A stretch of DNA of 64,000 bases from Magnolia sinica. Taxonomy: Eukaryota; Streptophyta; Magnoliopsida; Magnoliales; Magnoliaceae. Positions 35,960-48,235 of the stretch are shown one piece after another. The DNA lies in NCBI RefSeq assembly GCF_029962835.1, contig NC_080588.1:12480001-12544000 (forward strand), in the 5' to 3' direction. The number at the start of each line of letters is the position of its first letter. The stretch's first letter is position 1. The notes under the pieces are model-generated. The model made no database searches. It saw only the letters and a program-made list of their open reading frames with translations, and had not been told where the DNA came from. Position numbers and translations under genes: made by a program.

Positions 35960-36420
35960 CACCAAGTTACGTGGGTTCCATGAAGTATGAGTTATATCCA
36001 AACCGTCCATTCATTTGACTAGCTCATCATAAGGCTTGAGCTGAAAAATAAGACAATTTTAAAAATCAAGTGGACCACACTGCAAAATGCAGTGGGGAAT
36101 TGAACGTCTACCATTGAAACCCTTTCGGGCTCACGGAAATTTTGGATCAATATGATATTTGTTTTTACTCTTTTATCCAGGTTTGTGTGACCTTGTTAAC
36201 AGATTGGATGGAAAATAAACGTTATGATAGGGCCCTACGAATATTTTAAATTTTAACGGTGTGAATCATTTGTTCCACTGCTACTTGTGGTGTGGTCTGG
36301 ATATGAATCATTTTTGGAATGAAGCTTTGAAATGATCTGGCCAAATGGATAAACGGTGTGGATATGATAAATACATCATTGTGGTGCCCACATAACTTTG
36401 AACTACTTTAGCACAACCCT
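35960..36420. repeat. Dispersed 'ccatgaagtatgagttatatcc' DNA element
   Basis: Shares TTATATCCAAACCGTCCATT, the 'AAGGCTTGAGCTGAAAAATAAGACA' region and GTGGACCACACTGCAAAA with 53765-53940, and its overall shape with 30175-30615. Ends near AAATACATCATTGTGGTGCC, roughly inverted to the start. Confidence 0.6.
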
Positions 36421-36429
36421 GAGCCCGAG

Positions 36430-38196
36430 CCAAGTCATGGTGTGTGGTATCTAATCTAGCAGATTGGTTGGTCTACCTGTGGATGCCGGAATGAGCGTGG
36501 TTCTCCGAGGGTACTTAAGATCTACTTTCTTCTTTCCACTAATTGTGTTACTCAAGGGCTTTTGTGATAGGGTAAAGGATGTGATATTTGACCAAAGTCA
36601 CAACTAACTAATTATTACGATTTTAAAGTCGATTAGATCCCATATAAACACTTAAGATTGATGATCGAAAGATCCTTAATCTTAATATGACTTGTGAGTT
36701 TATGTTCCAGAGATTTTAAGGGACTGCGGGTACAGATATGAAAAGTGGAAGGCACCCCCTTTGCTAGTACGGATGTATGGTATTTATTTCACAGGATTTG
36801 ACTAATGTTTGAAGAATAAGGGTTGCTCTCGTTTGTAGAAAATGTAATGTGATGCAATAGTACTAGTGATTGATCGATCTAAATTTCTAATGACAAGATT
36901 TGACTATATCGGTAAGTCGCATATCATATGTTCGAAACGATCAAGTGTAGGATGCAAGTACAGATGCTTGATGTTGATGCTTATGATAAAACAACAGCCA
37001 ACCGGCTAAGGTTTTTGGTGAACCTGCTGCGATTATATCGACAGGTTTCAAAGCATATGCACATCAATAAGATACGATAGAAATGATGGAATGCAATGTA
37101 TATGCTAAAACAACGGCTAATTGGCTAAGGTTTCTGATGGGCAAGATCCGATTATATTGGCAAGCCATAGAGCATATGCATGAAAATGATTAAATGCACT
37201 ATGATGTTAAAGAATATGAGGATCAGGGGGTTGAGAAGGGAATGGATGTTGCACAATGCTATGCATTGATTTGATGAAACTGATAGAGTTTTGGATAGTA
37301 CGATGAAAAGTAGTGTCGCAAGGCTAGATTGAGGGGTTCAAATTTGAACTTAGGTGGCTTAGGAGGCTTGAACTCTGAATAGGCTAGGTTAGACTAGGGT
37401 CGAGCTCTATCTCTCTTACTCTCACTCTCCTCGATGAAGGAACGACAAAAGCTAGGAGATGCTTGAGGGAAAGGGCTTGTTGGAAATGAGAGTGAATGCT
37501 TGAAATTGAAAGAGGAGGGGGCTATTTATAGTCTCCAATCGTGGTTTTCTAGTAATTCCTAGTGATCCTGGGGGTAGAATGTGTTTGAATGACTGGGATT
37601 GAAGATCTCCACATGGAATTATCTCATGGGTTGGATGAGGTGGTAAAAGTGTGTTTTTGGGTAAGGATATGGGTATCGAAGTAAATGCACCTCAACTGCA
37701 CACTTAAGGTTCAAAAAAGGAGGAATCCACATGCTTGAGGGCTGGCCGACGGTAACCAGGCTATTGTCAGTCTCCACTTGGACTCCCTGCTTTAACAAGC
37801 AATATCCTTTAAGCGTGTGGAGGCTCTGCTGTGAGGGTTGGTACTTTGAAGTTTCGACTATCTTTTCAATTGGGCTTGGGTTCGGGCTTGGTTTTGAACT
37901 TAACTAGGTGAGTTGACTGGGTTATGGGTTTGGGTAGGCTAACCATGTGAGTTGACTCAAGGTTCTAGGGTTTAGTGTTAAGCTCACTAGGTTGTTAGGG
38001 TTGACTGCGTTGGATGGCTGAGAGTAGGGTTTAGGACTGAGTTTCCTAGGGTTTAGGCTTCTAGGGTTAGGGTTTAGGATTGGGGCTCGATTGGGTTTGA
38101 GGTTCCAAGGGTTTTGGCTTCTAGGATTGGGGTACGATTGTCTATCCATCCATTCAAAACTATATTAGCTTATTAGCCTTAGGTAGGGTGTCTACA
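36430..38196 (-). repeat. LTR of a Tat-like gypsy element (minus); lower end not defined
   Basis: The minus strand begins TGTAGACACCCTACCTAAGG at 38196, right after a purine-rich tract; TGTAGACACCC is a common start of Tat/Ogre-type LTRs. A TATA box lies at 37522-37531. The lower boundary is only an estimate (next element ends near 36420). The stretch contains telomere-like TAGGGTTTAG words at 37960-38110 that do not form a regular array. Confidence 0.45.
37522..37531 (-). promoter_or_regulatory. TATA box in Tat-like LTR
   Basis: Minus strand CTATAAATAG followed by CCCCCTCCTCTTTCAATTTC, about 670 bases from the LTR start. Confidence 0.5.
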
Positions 38197-38213
38197 AATT
38201 CCCATCTTTGACA
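38197..38213 (-). other. Polypurine tract candidate
   Basis: Minus strand TTTTGTCAAAGATGGGAATT directly abuts the TGTAGA LTR start. Confidence 0.55.
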
Positions 38214-39426
38214 AAAGTTGTGTGTAACCGAATGCCAAAGCGAGTGGACACCATGCCTTTGTCGGTCAGTCATGACTTGTGATTTGAATTTGTTGCCTTC
38301 TCTTGTGTCTATGTCAGATAGTTGCCTGGAAATAAATAACTCACACATATTGTGAGGGTTTGTGAAAAATGTTGCGATTGTCCCTGCGCAGGCCGCCAAT
38401 CGTAACCCTTTCACTCCTCATCGGTACTAACATCAGAAAGGTATAGTAGAGCCCTTGCTCTTTCTATGGCCTCACGAGGATACTGACCCGATACTGGATT
38501 GTCTGTTGCTTCCCAGATAACCCTAAAAGTACTTTTTTTGTTTAATCGTTAAAGTGGTTAACTACTATGCGCTTTCTACGGCCTTACGGGGAACTCATTA
38601 TGCCGACTTGGACACGATCAAATTTTGCAAGTATCCACGCCTAGGTATGTGCGAATGACCTCTTTCCATTCAATTTTCTGGTTTTGACACTTAGATTACA
38701 ATTTATCTTCTTCATTATTTGGATGATTTTTTCTAGCTAGGCTTGGCCTATCATCTTTTTAGAGCATTAGCATTTGATACAATGGAGCTGACACTAGAGT
38801 TCAGTTCAATCGTATTTTGATGTGCATTTGGATTCGGTAATCTTTGAAAAAATTGTGAGATATCGGATCTTATTTGATATTGCGTTGACTCCCACCTAAA
38901 GATATGGAAGATCTCTTAGTGCCTCGGAAATCTAACGCTTTTTTTATGCAAATGTTTTGTGATTTTGAAAGTTGCCCCACTCTAGGGAGTGATACTCTGT
39001 GAAGGTTTTTATTGTGCGATGATTTTGAAATGTGTCCAGGTACTGGTCGTCTCCACTGGGGATGCCTATGGGACTTCAAGTAAGCTAGTTTTTATTAAAA
39101 ATATGTAATGGGTTTGTGCACATATTGATGATGATTGACTTAGTTGGGGATTATGGATTTTGAAGATGTTGTATTTCATTACTTGGATTTTGGTTGTCGC
39201 AATTGGGACTAATATATGCTAGGGATGGTGTGTGTGTGTGTGTGAGTGTGTGTGTGTGTGTGTATGCAAGTCTGATTAGTGGTTGTGATTAAGAATCCAA
39301 TTAGAGATGGTTGATTGGTTCTGTTATCTCACTGAGTAATCAGACTTGATTGTTTTTGGGCTAATCTGAATTGTTGGTTATGATCAACTCTGGCTTTTAT
39401 GAATGATGCAGGTCTCTCTGCAGATG
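38214..39426. other. Gene-free internal stretch with (TG)n
   Basis: No gene recognised. A TG/GT microsatellite is at 39231-39262. Probably untranslated internal DNA of the Tat-like element. Confidence 0.5.
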
Positions 39427-39835
39427 GCGGTCAAGATTTCGATTTATGATTAATCGAGTTTGTCATACCGCAGGTTTGTGGTCAACATTCCAATCTATGG
39501 TTGATTGGATTCATTGTCCCACTATGTTGTGGTCAAGATTCTGATCTATGATCGATCGGATCCATCGTCCCACTGTGTTGTGGTCAGGATTCCAATCTAT
39601 GATCGATCAGATCCATGGTCCCATGGTTTTGTGGTCACGATTCCGATCTATGATTGATCGAATCTACTGTCACACAGTTTTGTGGTCAAGATTCCAATTA
39701 TGATTGATCGGATCCGTCGTCCCACTGTTTTGTAGTTAAGATTTCAATCTATGATCGATCGGATCTGTCATATCACGGTTTTGTGGTCAAGATTCTAATC
39801 TATGATCAATCAGATCTGTTGTCTCACGGTTTTGT
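39427..39835 (+). repeat. 51-bp minisatellite, about 8 copies
   Basis: Units start GGTCAAGATTCCAATCTATG, continue ATCGATCGGATCCATCGTCC and end CACTGTTTTGT; period 51 bp. The GATCGATC core is self-complementary. Confidence 0.85.
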
Positions 39836-39869
39836 TTTGTCTTTGGGGAGATGTTTTTGTATTTTTGGA

Positions 39870-41245
39870 ATATAATCCAGTTCATCGGATTATGAGTTGA
39901 CGGTCACGATCAATGCTAGGTTTTTTGGAAAGAATCCAGTTCATCGGATTGTGAATTAACGGTCGCGATAGATGTTGGTATTTAGAGATTTTATGAAAAG
40001 GATCCATTCCATCAGATTGTAAATTAACGATAATGATCAATGCTAGTTTTTATTGGGAAGAATCCAGTCCATTGAATCACGAATTGACAGTTGCGATTGA
40101 TGTTGATAATTAGGTTTTTTGAAAAAGATCCAGTCCGTCAGATCATGAATCGATGGTCATGATCGATGTTGGTTTTTATTAGACGAATCTGGTCCATCAG
40201 ATCACGAATAAACGGTCGCGATCAATGCTGGTATTTTGTTTTTTTAAAGGATCCAGTCCATCAGATTGTGAATAGACAGTCGTGATCGATGATGGTTTTA
40301 ATTTGTAGAATCTAGTCTATGAAATTGTGAATCGATGATCACAATCGATTTTGGGTTTTTATTGAAAGAATCCAGTTTATCGAATCACGAAATGACAGTC
40401 GTGATTAGTGTTGGTTTTTGTTGAAAGAATCCAGTCCATCGAATTGCGAATCGATGTTCAAGATCGATGCTGGTATTTAGTTTTTTAAAAAGATCCAGTC
40501 CATCAGATTGCAAATCAACGGTTGTGATCAACATTGGTTTTTATTGAAATAATCCAGTCCATTGGATTGAGTATCGATGGTCATGATTGATGTTGGTATT
40601 TAGGTTTTTTGAAAAGGATCCAATCCATCGGATTGCAAATCAACAATTGGGATCAATGCTGGTTTTTATTGGAAGCATCCAGTCCATCAGATCACGAATT
40701 AACGATCGTCATCAATGCTGGTATTTTGGTTTTTTTTAAGGATCTAGTCCATCGGATCGCGAATCGATGGTTGCGATCGATGCTGGTTTTTATTAGAAGA
40801 ATCCAGTCCATCAAATCACTAATCAACGGTTGCAATTAATGTTAGTATTTTATTTTTTTAAAGGATCCAGCCATCGGATTCCTAATTGACGGTTGTGATC
40901 GATGCTAGTATTTTATTTTTTTAAGGATCCAGTCCATCAGATCACGAATCGACAGCAGCGATTGATGCATGTTTTTATTAGAATAGTCCAGTCCATTCGA
41001 TCATGAATCGATGATCGCGATCGATGCTAGTATTTTGCTGAAAGAATCCAATCCATCATATCGTGAATCAATGGTCATGATCAATGTTGGTATTTAGGTT
41101 TTTTGAAAAAGATCTAGTCCCTCGAATTGTGAATCAACGATCATGATCAATGCTGGTTTTATTAGAAAATTTATGGAGTTTTTAAAAATGATCCGGTTCA
41201 TCGAATTGCAAATCGATGGTCGCGATCGATGCTGGTTTTTATTAG
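39870..41245 (+). repeat. About 60-bp minisatellite, some 20 copies
   Basis: Units have the form GGATCCAGTCCATCGGATTG, then CGAATCAACGGTCGCGATCG and ATGCTGGTTTTTATTG, with length varying around 60-70 bp because of the T-rich end. It shares the GATCGAT and CATCGGATC words with the 51-bp array next to it, so the two may be related. The short forward frames here are not genes. Confidence 0.85.
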
Positions 41246-42416
41246 GAAATTATTTTTGTGAAATTCAAAAATGGATGGGATTTTCTCTCTCCGACATCAC
41301 CCTTCCAATTTCTCTTCAATTTCTCATGAGTTATTGAATTTTGGGATTGAAATTTAAAATTTTCCCACCATTTTCATCATTTCTCTCATTTTCCTCTTCC
41401 ATCACCTCACAATGGACAATCCGTGCAAGATTTCTTATAATAAGGTTTCCAAGGTCCTTCTTGAAAGAGGTGAGCTATTAGTCCTAGGTGGGGGGGAGGG
41501 GTGAATAGGACAATGCCAAATAAAAAAAATAAAGTACTGAAAGGATAAATAAATTAGAACTTAATCAGAAATCTCAATTGTAATAATATTGAGAAATTGA
41601 TTAAAACTGTGTTCATAGGACAACCTTACACGTTTAGGTAGGACAACCTGATTTCATGAACTAGTAAGGATCATGATCCCAAACTAAAATAAGATGGAAA
41701 GGAAATACAACTATCTATTACAAGCATTTACCACATGTACATAAAGATTTATAAGCATTCACCACATATACATCCCATCCATCATTCACCACAAAACACA
41801 AAGAATTATAGCAGTTTGGGATGTACACCAACCATTCTCAAATAGCCAACCTACTCCACTCCCAATAATCACAACCCACATGATATTGGCTTTCACTAAA
41901 AATCAAGGTTTTCTCAGGTTCACCTTAAAACCTATACAGTTGTGATTTTAGAAGGGTTATCACAACCAAAACCCTACACACTGAGATTTTCTGGCTATCT
42001 CAGTCAAAACAAATACATGAGATTTTCCTTGATATCTCAAATAAACCAAAAAGGAATAAAATAGATACTTATCTTCTTTAGAAGACGTTGTTTGATGTAG
42101 CCCGAAGAACCGCTTCACTTGATGATGCAGTGTTCAATGTCTAATAACAATATCAAGGAATGTAGGTTCTAAATTGATTTTAATTTAATTCAAACGTAGG
42201 CTACTTGTTTGAATTCCTAAGATCTCAAAAAAGAAGATTAAAAAATAACTTTAAAGCATAAGATTCATAAAAAGAGATCAAGGACTTACAAAACAAAAGT
42301 TATTTTAAAAGAATTTAAAATACCGTTCTATAGCCTGAAGAAGATGGGGACTTTTATCTCTCAAAGTGAACACTTTTCGTGGCTTGAATAAATTAATTCG
42401 GAGTGAGAAAAGACCT

Positions 42417-42426
42417 CTATTTATAG
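42417..42426 (-). promoter_or_regulatory. TATA box in solo LTR
   Basis: Minus strand CTATAAATAG, the same as at 14306-14315. Confidence 0.65.
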
Positions 42427-42439
42427 GTTGAAAAGTTGC

Positions 42440-42722
42440 TGCTTCGACTGGTCTAAGATCAACCAAATTTCAAATTTCAAACGCGATTGGATAAAACTAT
42501 CCTTCGATTAGTCAAGGGCCCTGTTCGATCGGTCGAGCACAGCCTTCGACTGGTCGAGGGTGCCTTGAAACAGTTGATGGACTTCGAGTCGAGTCTCCTT
42601 CGATTGGTCGAAGATGTGCCTAAACAATAGAAATTATCCGTTTTTCATTTTAAATCTTAGACTGGTCGAACCAAAGGCTGGACTAGTCGAACTAACGCTT
42701 AGACTAGTCGAACTTAAGCCTA
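42440..42722. promoter_or_regulatory. CGACTGGTCG/CGACTAGTCG motif array in solo LTR
   Basis: About eight copies, e.g. CTTCGACTGGTCGAGG and GGACTAGTCGAAC, directly upstream (minus sense) of the TATA box, as in the 13119-15223 LTR. Confidence 0.7.
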
Positions 42723-43127
42723 ACCAAAGTATAAAAACCCATATAAGTTTGGCATTCAAAAGAACCTAAGTCTAAGGTCTTTCTAGGGTCAAATATACCT
42801 GAAATTATTGGACATTGAAGTGTACACTTTGTAGCTTCTACTTGAATCTTCAGTTGCATTCAGTTGATTTTCTACTTGAAGTAAACCTTGTAGATGTAGT
42901 TTGATCTTGAACTTGAAGTGAAGTAGAGCTTAAATACTTTGGACTTTGAAGTAACCATCTTCATGGCACTTTCCAACTTCATGTGTTGACTTTGAAGGTG
43001 AACTTTCCATCTTGATTCGCTTGAAGGTGAACTTTCCATCATTTGAGTGCACCACATCATAAGTTGTTTTCTCACATAGAAATTTGACAAATAAATGTGC
43101 TTTATACATCACAACACTTACACTTCT

Positions 43128-44780
43128 TTTCCCAAGGGAGAGAGATAGGCCATGTCTCATCAGCAAAAGGGGGACTGGCGGCAACCAGGTTGTTGTTGGT
43201 CCTCCATTTGCCCGCTAGTTTCTTTCATGCTCTGGGTAATAGCGTGTGGCCTCCTCCTCTATATATTTTGGCTAGAGATCGACCTTCCAGCTTGTGGCAT
43301 TTCTAAATTTCCTCATCTTTCTCTCTTTCCTTTATCCCTTTCAAGTTCTTTTCCTCTCTTTCTTCTCTCCATCCCTTGGCTTCAAGCAGGGGCTTTGGTT
43401 GGAGCTTTGGACGGTAAGGTGGTGCCCTCTTGTTGTGAGGAGGTAAGGGTAAAAGGTAGGGTTCATTTATATTTTTCTATTTCTCCATTTGTCCCCATTT
43501 TTCTTCATGTTCTCATGCCTTCTCTCTTTCTTCTTATTGGTGCTCTTTGGAGGTTTTTAAGTGTGGTATCAAGTGGTGGATAATAGTGATATTTTAAGTT
43601 CAAGGTGGTGCATGGAGTTGCTCTTTTCAAGATTTTTCATTTTCTATTTTGCTCTTTTTTGCACCCATACATGTACAAAATGATGCTTTCTATCATATGC
43701 ATAAAGCTACATGTAAGGAGTATTCATTTTATTTTTTTTGGAAGCTTTTGTGCTATGTAAATAATGGATCCAAAGTGATTACTTAGGCCCCATGTGCATT
43801 TGGTTGGGCCTGAGCTTAATTCTAGATCCCCTTTTCATGCTTTCTTTGCTCTTGTATCTATGCTCTTTTTCCTTTCATTTTCATAACTGATTGGGCCTGT
43901 TGAGATGGAATGGCCCCTATAAGATTTTTGGCCTTCAAAATTATCCGTGGTGGCCCAAGTGTCTTTTGGGAATCCTATGACAAGAGAAAATGATCTGCAT
44001 TATGCTCTTATACTTAAATGGGGTTGGGATTTCATCTTAGGCTCGAATGAGATAAGTGACCCATCCCTCTGTAGGGATTCTTAGGTTGGCTTGTTCCTTT
44101 TGTGTTTATGGGCTTAAGTTCCCTTGGACCAAGATAGCTATGCCCTCTTTCCTAATTCAACGGGCCTTGGACAACCTTTGTGACAATGTCAATGTTAGCA
44201 AGGCTTAGCTCCTTAAAGTATATGTAAGGCCCAAGTGGGCCCACTGTTGCTTGTTTTGGTGTGAGCCTCTTTTGATCCTTAACTTGGAAATCCCAATCTC
44301 ATTTGCACATGTAACCATGTGACTTTGCCGCTCTTGTTTGAAGATGGATCATAACTTAGCTCATAGGAAGATTTTGTAAGTGTAGGAAATTGGGCATCCT
44401 TGTCTTGAATTTTCTAATGCTTGGATGGGCTTGCACTTGGCCTTTCTCAAGTGTCCCACTCATAGCCTTTTGGTCCTCCTTTGCCTTGTGCATTTTTGAA
44501 AAGGATTGGTCTCATGGTGTTCCCCTTTTTAGGGGCCTCATTCTCCACCTTACGATCACTTGTATGCTCATATTTGGACTTATATCCTTAATGGGATTTC
44601 TCATTGGGTGCAATTTTGTCCACACTTACTATCTTAAAGTGGGTCATGGGACAAGCTCATGTAAAGCATCTTTGGACTTATTGTCTTATGAAGCCTTCTC
44701 CATGTCTCACTTTAAGCTAGTCACCTGAAAGGTAGAAAGGAGATGGGATATGATACTTACCTCGACCTGCTCTTGTAGAT
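43128..44780. other. Upstream region of PMD gene with TATA box
   Basis: A TATA-like TATATATT at 43260-43267 is followed by a C/T-rich leader (43300-43380). No coding exon could be supported up to 44780; open frames here have no recognisable family. GCAAAAGGGGGACTGG (43164-43178) looks like a polypurine tract. Confidence 0.45.
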
Positions 44781-45111
44781 ATGCCTCGACGTTCCTGTAG
44801 CTCCACTAGCTCTTCCACGTCGTCTGATGTTGATTCGGCTTTCACTCCTCATGAGAACAAACATCTTTCTTCTGGAGCTCACTTGAGCATTTCCTTGCCT
44901 TCTATTCGAGGACGAGGAGCTCACGAAAACTGGGAGGATTGGTTCCCTGGTCCTCAGACTTGTCTCGATGCAATTTGGAGGCTTCCCCGTTTGTAGGCTT
45001 CTTAAGTCTCTAGTTTCCTCAGGCTAGTAGGATGTTGGTGGTGGTGTTGTGTGAGCATTGGTGGGACAACACTCATACATTCCAGTTGCCCTTCAGTGAG
45101 TGGGGGATTAC
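44781..45111 (+). pseudogene. Plant mobile domain (PMD) gene, 5' part
   Basis: 44781-44996 encode a Ser-rich N-terminus, and 45032-45111 encode VVVLCEHWWDNTHTFQLPF and SEWGIT, the start of a plant mobile domain (family pattern: RW-x-x-T-H-T-F-h-l-p-x-G-E-m-T-x-T-L). The frame is interrupted at 45111 by the Athila-like insertion and picks up in the same codon at 56246-56248. PMD proteins include the Arabidopsis MAIN/MAIL1 family (silencing-related nuclear proteins) and many transposon-carried members; this one is probably of the latter kind. A stop between the two stretches shows that an intron or decay separates them. Confidence 0.65.
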
Positions 45112-46545
45112 TGTTGAGGGTCAAATATTACACATTATCCCCCATTTATATCTTAGTTTTATGAACTTGATACTGCTTAATGTCCTATTTTACTCATGTT
45201 TGTGCTGCGAGGACATTGAATTTTCTATGGATTTTCGGTAAAACTCACTGGACATATTGGTCACAATGTTTGATTACTTGAAGTCTTCCTCGATGATATC
45301 AAAGACATGTCTGATGACATCGAAGGCCTCTTCGATAGCATTGAATTTTTTGAAGAAATTGAATTAACACTTTGAACTGTTTTGGACGCATTATCGATTC
45401 CTCAAACACCTTTCGATGACATCAAAGACATCCTCAATGACATTGAAGGTAGGATCAATGATATAGAAGGTTACACAATCTGGATGAAGTTATAATAGCA
45501 TGGAAAAAGCACGGGTTCAAGGCACCTTCAATGACATCGAAGGCAGTTCGATGTCATCGAACGATTCACCCGGACTTACACAGAGTTACGTGGAGTGCGT
45601 AAATTTGGGGTGGTTTCCAAAATTGTTAAGTCGATTTGAAGCTTAGAACACCCCAATTATTAATAGGAGATCCCAGGGCATCCCTGGGGAATCATTTAGG
45701 GTTTGGAAGAGAAAAGCACAAGGGTGGAAAGCCGTCACCAACTATTTTTCTTCCTTTCTTCCTTAGTTTTTATGCTTTCTTCTAGGGTTTTAGATCCAAT
45801 CATGTCTATAGTTGGCTATACCTCTTAACTAGGGCTAAGAGGTGAATCTTGTAGCGTGATGTGATATTTCTATTGCTTTGATTCATGTTTATGTTGAACT
45901 TACTTTGATTCTAGTTTGATATTTAAGGAATACTTTCAGTTTTTAATGGTTTATTGTGACTCAAATGACAGTAGATCTGCAATATCTTTGAGTATCTTCT
46001 TTTCCTTTTTAATGATTGTGAAATTAAGAAATCTTGTTGTTCACCATTGTCCCTTAAGCATGGTTGGATGATGGAATCCCTTCTTATCATCACAATTCTC
46101 CTATGTTTGGTTATGGGATTGGTATATTCTGTTGTTTGCCATTGTCTCCTGGGTATGGCTAGAAGAAGGAATCACTTCAAATCCTCACGACTCTCATCTA
46201 TTAAGAATTGAGTCAATGGAAGTTTAGAGTTGATCTTAATTATTATATCTTCCAATTGGATAAGATAAGACTCTGATTCTAGTTGTGTCCTTGAATCAAG
46301 CATAATATCTCCCTGATTGCTACAGGTGGATCCTTGGAAACCCTAGTTCTCACCTTTAAATTCTTAAGTTTTTAAATTAAATATTTCACAATTACTTCCT
46401 TATATTCTAGATTTAGGTTTAGATCTTCTCCTAGTTTTGATTCTTGTTACTTTTAGAATACACACGAGATTAGTCCCTGTGGATTCGACCTCGGTCTCAT
46501 CGAGATTATTAGTACATTGCGACCTTACACTTGGGATCATGAACA
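45112..46545 (+). repeat. 5' LTR of Athila-like element
   Basis: Begins TGTTGAGGGTCAAATATTAC, ends GATCATGAACA. Shorter than the 3' LTR (1434 against 1791 bp) because about 360 bp near 45213, present at 54560-54925 in the other LTR, is missing. Contains TTCGATGACATCGAA-like motifs at 45290-45560, upstream of a TATA-like TTATTAATAGG near 45657. Confidence 0.9.
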
Positions 46546-46551
46546 AGTTTT

Positions 46552-46568
46552 TGGCACCGTTGCCAGGG
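46552..46568 (+). other. Primer binding site
   Basis: TGGCACCGTTGCCAGGG, seven bases after the LTR. It differs by two bases from TGGCGCCGTTGCCGGGG, the tRNA-Asp-type PBS usual in Athila elements. Confidence 0.85.
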
Positions 46569-47067
46569 ATTAATGGTTGCATTTTTTCTGAGATTAACTA
46601 GTTTGGAAATTAGGTTAAGATTAGGGTTTATTTACTTTCTATTTTTAGGTTAGGGTTTTTTTTTTTGAATTATTTTTAGAAATTAACTTACTTTCTAATT
46701 ATAAGGTAGAAACTTTCATAATTTGTTTTTAGAAACTTTCCTTTTTCATTTTTAGAAACTAGGTTGTTTTTTTTTTCTTTTTTAGAAACTAATTTGCTTT
46801 CCTTATTCCTCTGCAGGATCCCACTATAGAAACTTCTAATTTGGTAACTTCTTTCTAATTCTCTCTCTTTCCATTTCTATATTTCTATTTTCCTCTTTCA
46901 TTTTTAGGTTTAGGTTAAATTCTAAAATTGAGGGCTAAGAGTGTTTCTTGCCCAAGTGGGTACATGATAACACTCGTCATCTTTTGAGTGAAGGAGGATT
47001 GGTTGAGGGGTTATCTATCCACCATAGGACTAGACCCTACTCAAGATCCACAGAGTTAACTGAAGTT

Positions 47068-48235
47068 ATGGCTACCAATCAACCAGCCAATTAAGCTCCC
47101 AGTGCACCTCAACCTAAGGTTGAGGAAATCCAGGATGAAAACAAGGCGCATCAAGCACCCCCACCTCGTACTTTACAAGACTTTTTACAACCGACGGGGG
47201 TGAGCACACCTTCATGCATAGTTTTTTTAGAAAATAAAGGACATATGAATATCAAGCTAGGGGTGATCCAACTCCTTCCAAAATTTCATGGACTTGAATA
47301 TGAAAATCCATATTTACACATGAAAGAGTTTGATGAGAGTATAGCCACTTTATATTTTCGAACGTGTTTAAGGACATGGTTAGGCTAAAACTATTTCCCT
47401 TCTCCTTGAAAGAGAAAGCTAAGATGTGGTTGCATTCAATATATCTATAATCTATTGGTAGATGGAACGACATGACAATGGAGTTCATTAAGAATTTTTT
47501 TTCATATCATAAAACGAACACCCTTAGAAAGTTGATCATAAACTTCGTCCAAAAGGAAGATGAAACATTCTTTCAATGTTGGGAGCGGTTCAAGGATCTT
47601 GTCAATTCATGCCCACAACATGGTTTTGAAACTTGGCGAATAATAAGTTTTTTTTTTTATGATAGGCTGACTTCTTCCATGTGCCAAATGGTTGAGACAA
47701 TGTGCAATGGAGAATTCATGAATAAAGAGGTCGATATGTATGGGATTATTTTGACAAGCTTGCTGAAAACACACAATCACGGGACATCTTCCCAGAATCT
47801 AGTACCACTTTTAGGCCTACTCAATTAAAGGAGAGGGATATAATATATCTTTTGAAAGAAGATGATGATATAAATGCTAAAGTGGCTAATCTCACAAGAA
47901 AACTCGAGGCCATGGAACTAAAGAAGGGTAAGGCTATGGAAACAGTTTGCGGTATTTGTGCTTGCAACATTTGCACAACTAAAAATTGTCCAACAATACC
48001 TGCTTTTCACGAGTTACTAATGACTAATCTAATGCCGTGAATAATTACCAAAGACCTTTCAGTGGATCCACTTCAAATACATACAATCCTAGTTGGAGAA
48101 ATCATCTAAATTTCAGTTGGAGGAATGGACAAACTGCTACTCCTCAAAGATTTCCTAAGCAAATTCTAAATCAAGGGAAACCTCAAGAGGATCTGGTTCT
48201 AAAGCATCTTCAAAATCATGCATGTTTCAATTAGG
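47068..48235 (+). pseudogene. Athila-like gag
   Basis: From ATG 47068 there is an N-terminal Gln/Pro-rich stretch, then LLPKFHGLEYENPYLHMKEF (47272-47331), a segment with the W-x-x-M-x-x-x-F-I pattern (47463-47500) and FFQCWERFKDLVNSCPQHG (47569-47625), all matching the Athila gag/UBN-type domain. A Cys-rich stretch CGICACNICTTKNCP near 47949-47993 may be the zinc-knuckle remnant. Several stops and at least two frame changes interrupt it. Gag would form the virus-like particle core in the cytoplasm. Confidence 0.85.

Larger units (their letters stand above)
41457..43127 (-). mobile_element. Solo copia LTR with target duplication CTTCT
   Basis: LTR 41462-43122 (1661 bp) has ends TG (41462) and CA (43122); the minus strand starts TGTAAGTGTTGTGATG. 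CTTCT lies at 41457-41461 and again at 43123-43127, a perfect 5-bp target duplication. It shares the GGGGTGAATAGGACAATGCC block, the TATA box and the palindromic array with the LTR at 13119-15223. No internal sequence remains, as expected after recombination between two LTRs. Confidence 0.9.

Noticed and set aside
37960..38110. Interstitial telomere repeat (TTTAGGG)n
   Set aside because: Only scattered TAGGGTTTAG words mixed with other text; no regular heptamer array.
43152..43583. 143-codon forward frame upstream of the PMD gene
   Set aside because: It crosses the TATA box and a C/T-rich leader and has no family resemblance; hydrophobic look is due to T-rich composition.
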